Part shown: piece by piece, positions 63,701 to 64,000 of the stretch
Position numbering within the stretch: position 1 is the stretch's first letter
How the letters are laid out: each line of letters starts with the position of its first letter
Assembly (NCBI GenBank): GCA_021851875.1
Contig: JAJZQI010000006.1
Location: 1-64,000, forward strand
Length of the DNA stretch: 64,000 bases
Reading direction: 5' to 3'
Source of the DNA: Pseudomonadota bacterium
GTDB lineage: Bacteria > Pseudomonadota > Gammaproteobacteria > Burkholderiales > JAJZQI01
Translations under genes and position numbers: made by a program
The notes under the pieces: generated by a model
Database searches by the model: none
What the model was told of the DNA's origin: nothing
Seen by the model: the letters and a program-made list of their open reading frames with translations, nothing else

Positions 63701-64000
63701 GGAACGTCTGGAACTGGCGCTGGAAGCGGCCGGACTCGACTTATGGGAGAACGATCTGGTCACCGGCGAGGTGCCTTGCAAGGCGACCAAGGTATTTGCC
63801 GAACTGGGCTACAATACTAACGAATCGGCCGCTTTTGTCGACGACATCTTCCTCATCATCCATCCCGACGATCTGCTGCACGTGCAGCAAGCGGTTGCCA
63901 ATCATCTCAGCGGCAAAAGCGACCAGTATCGCAGCGAGTTCCGGCTACGCTCAAAATCCGGCGAGTGGATCTGGTATGCCAATTACGGCCGGATCATGGA
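63678..64000 (+). CDS. PAS-domain signalling protein (truncated by window end)
   Basis: Translation MIERDDNKERLELALEAAGLDLWENDLVTGEV...IHPDDLLHVQQAVANHLSGKSDQYRSEFRLRSKSGEWIWYANYGRIM is a PAS_3-type domain; open to the end. Confidence 0.9.
   Translation, partial: MIERDDNKERLELALEAAGLDLWENDLVTGEVPCKATKVFAELGYNTNESAAFVDDIFLIIHPDDLLHVQQAVANHLSGKSDQYRSEFRLRSKSGEWIWYANYGRIM

Overview
The window is about 64 kb of a GC-rich, probably betaproteobacterial chromosome. This taxonomic guess rests on the housekeeping blocks: dprA/LysM/def/fmt/htpX/rsmB/ntrYX/trkAH, pilGHIJ-chpA, a TPP riboswitch with thiC, and resB/ccsB with cytochrome c4. Most of it is densely packed core genes. The left end (1-3.1 kb) is accessory. 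It holds an integron cassette array with three attC-like sites (TIR-domain protein, unknown protein, GNAT), a YefM/YoeB toxin-antitoxin pair on the opposite strand, and a membrane-protein pseudogene. The other regions I rate as interesting are: (i) 35.9-39.6 kb, an iron/peroxide-type cluster (VIT-like transporter, rubredoxin-less rubrerythrin, CCG-domain Fe-S protein, DUF3501, ferritin-like protein) with a perfect palindrome in front of the rubrerythrin; (ii) 57.2-57.34 kb, a structured intergenic RNA candidate; (iii) 60.7-61.5 kb, a stand-alone CCA-enzyme C-terminal region that has lost its HD dyad; (iv) 62.4-64 kb, a DUF917-like gene with a G9 tract at its ribosome-binding site, overlapping a PAS-domain signalling gene; (v) 42.8-44.1 kb, an NtrX-type regulator with a degenerate AAA+ domain. 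No rRNA, CRISPR array or convincing tRNA was seen. All family assignments come from reading the translated proteins; no database search was run.
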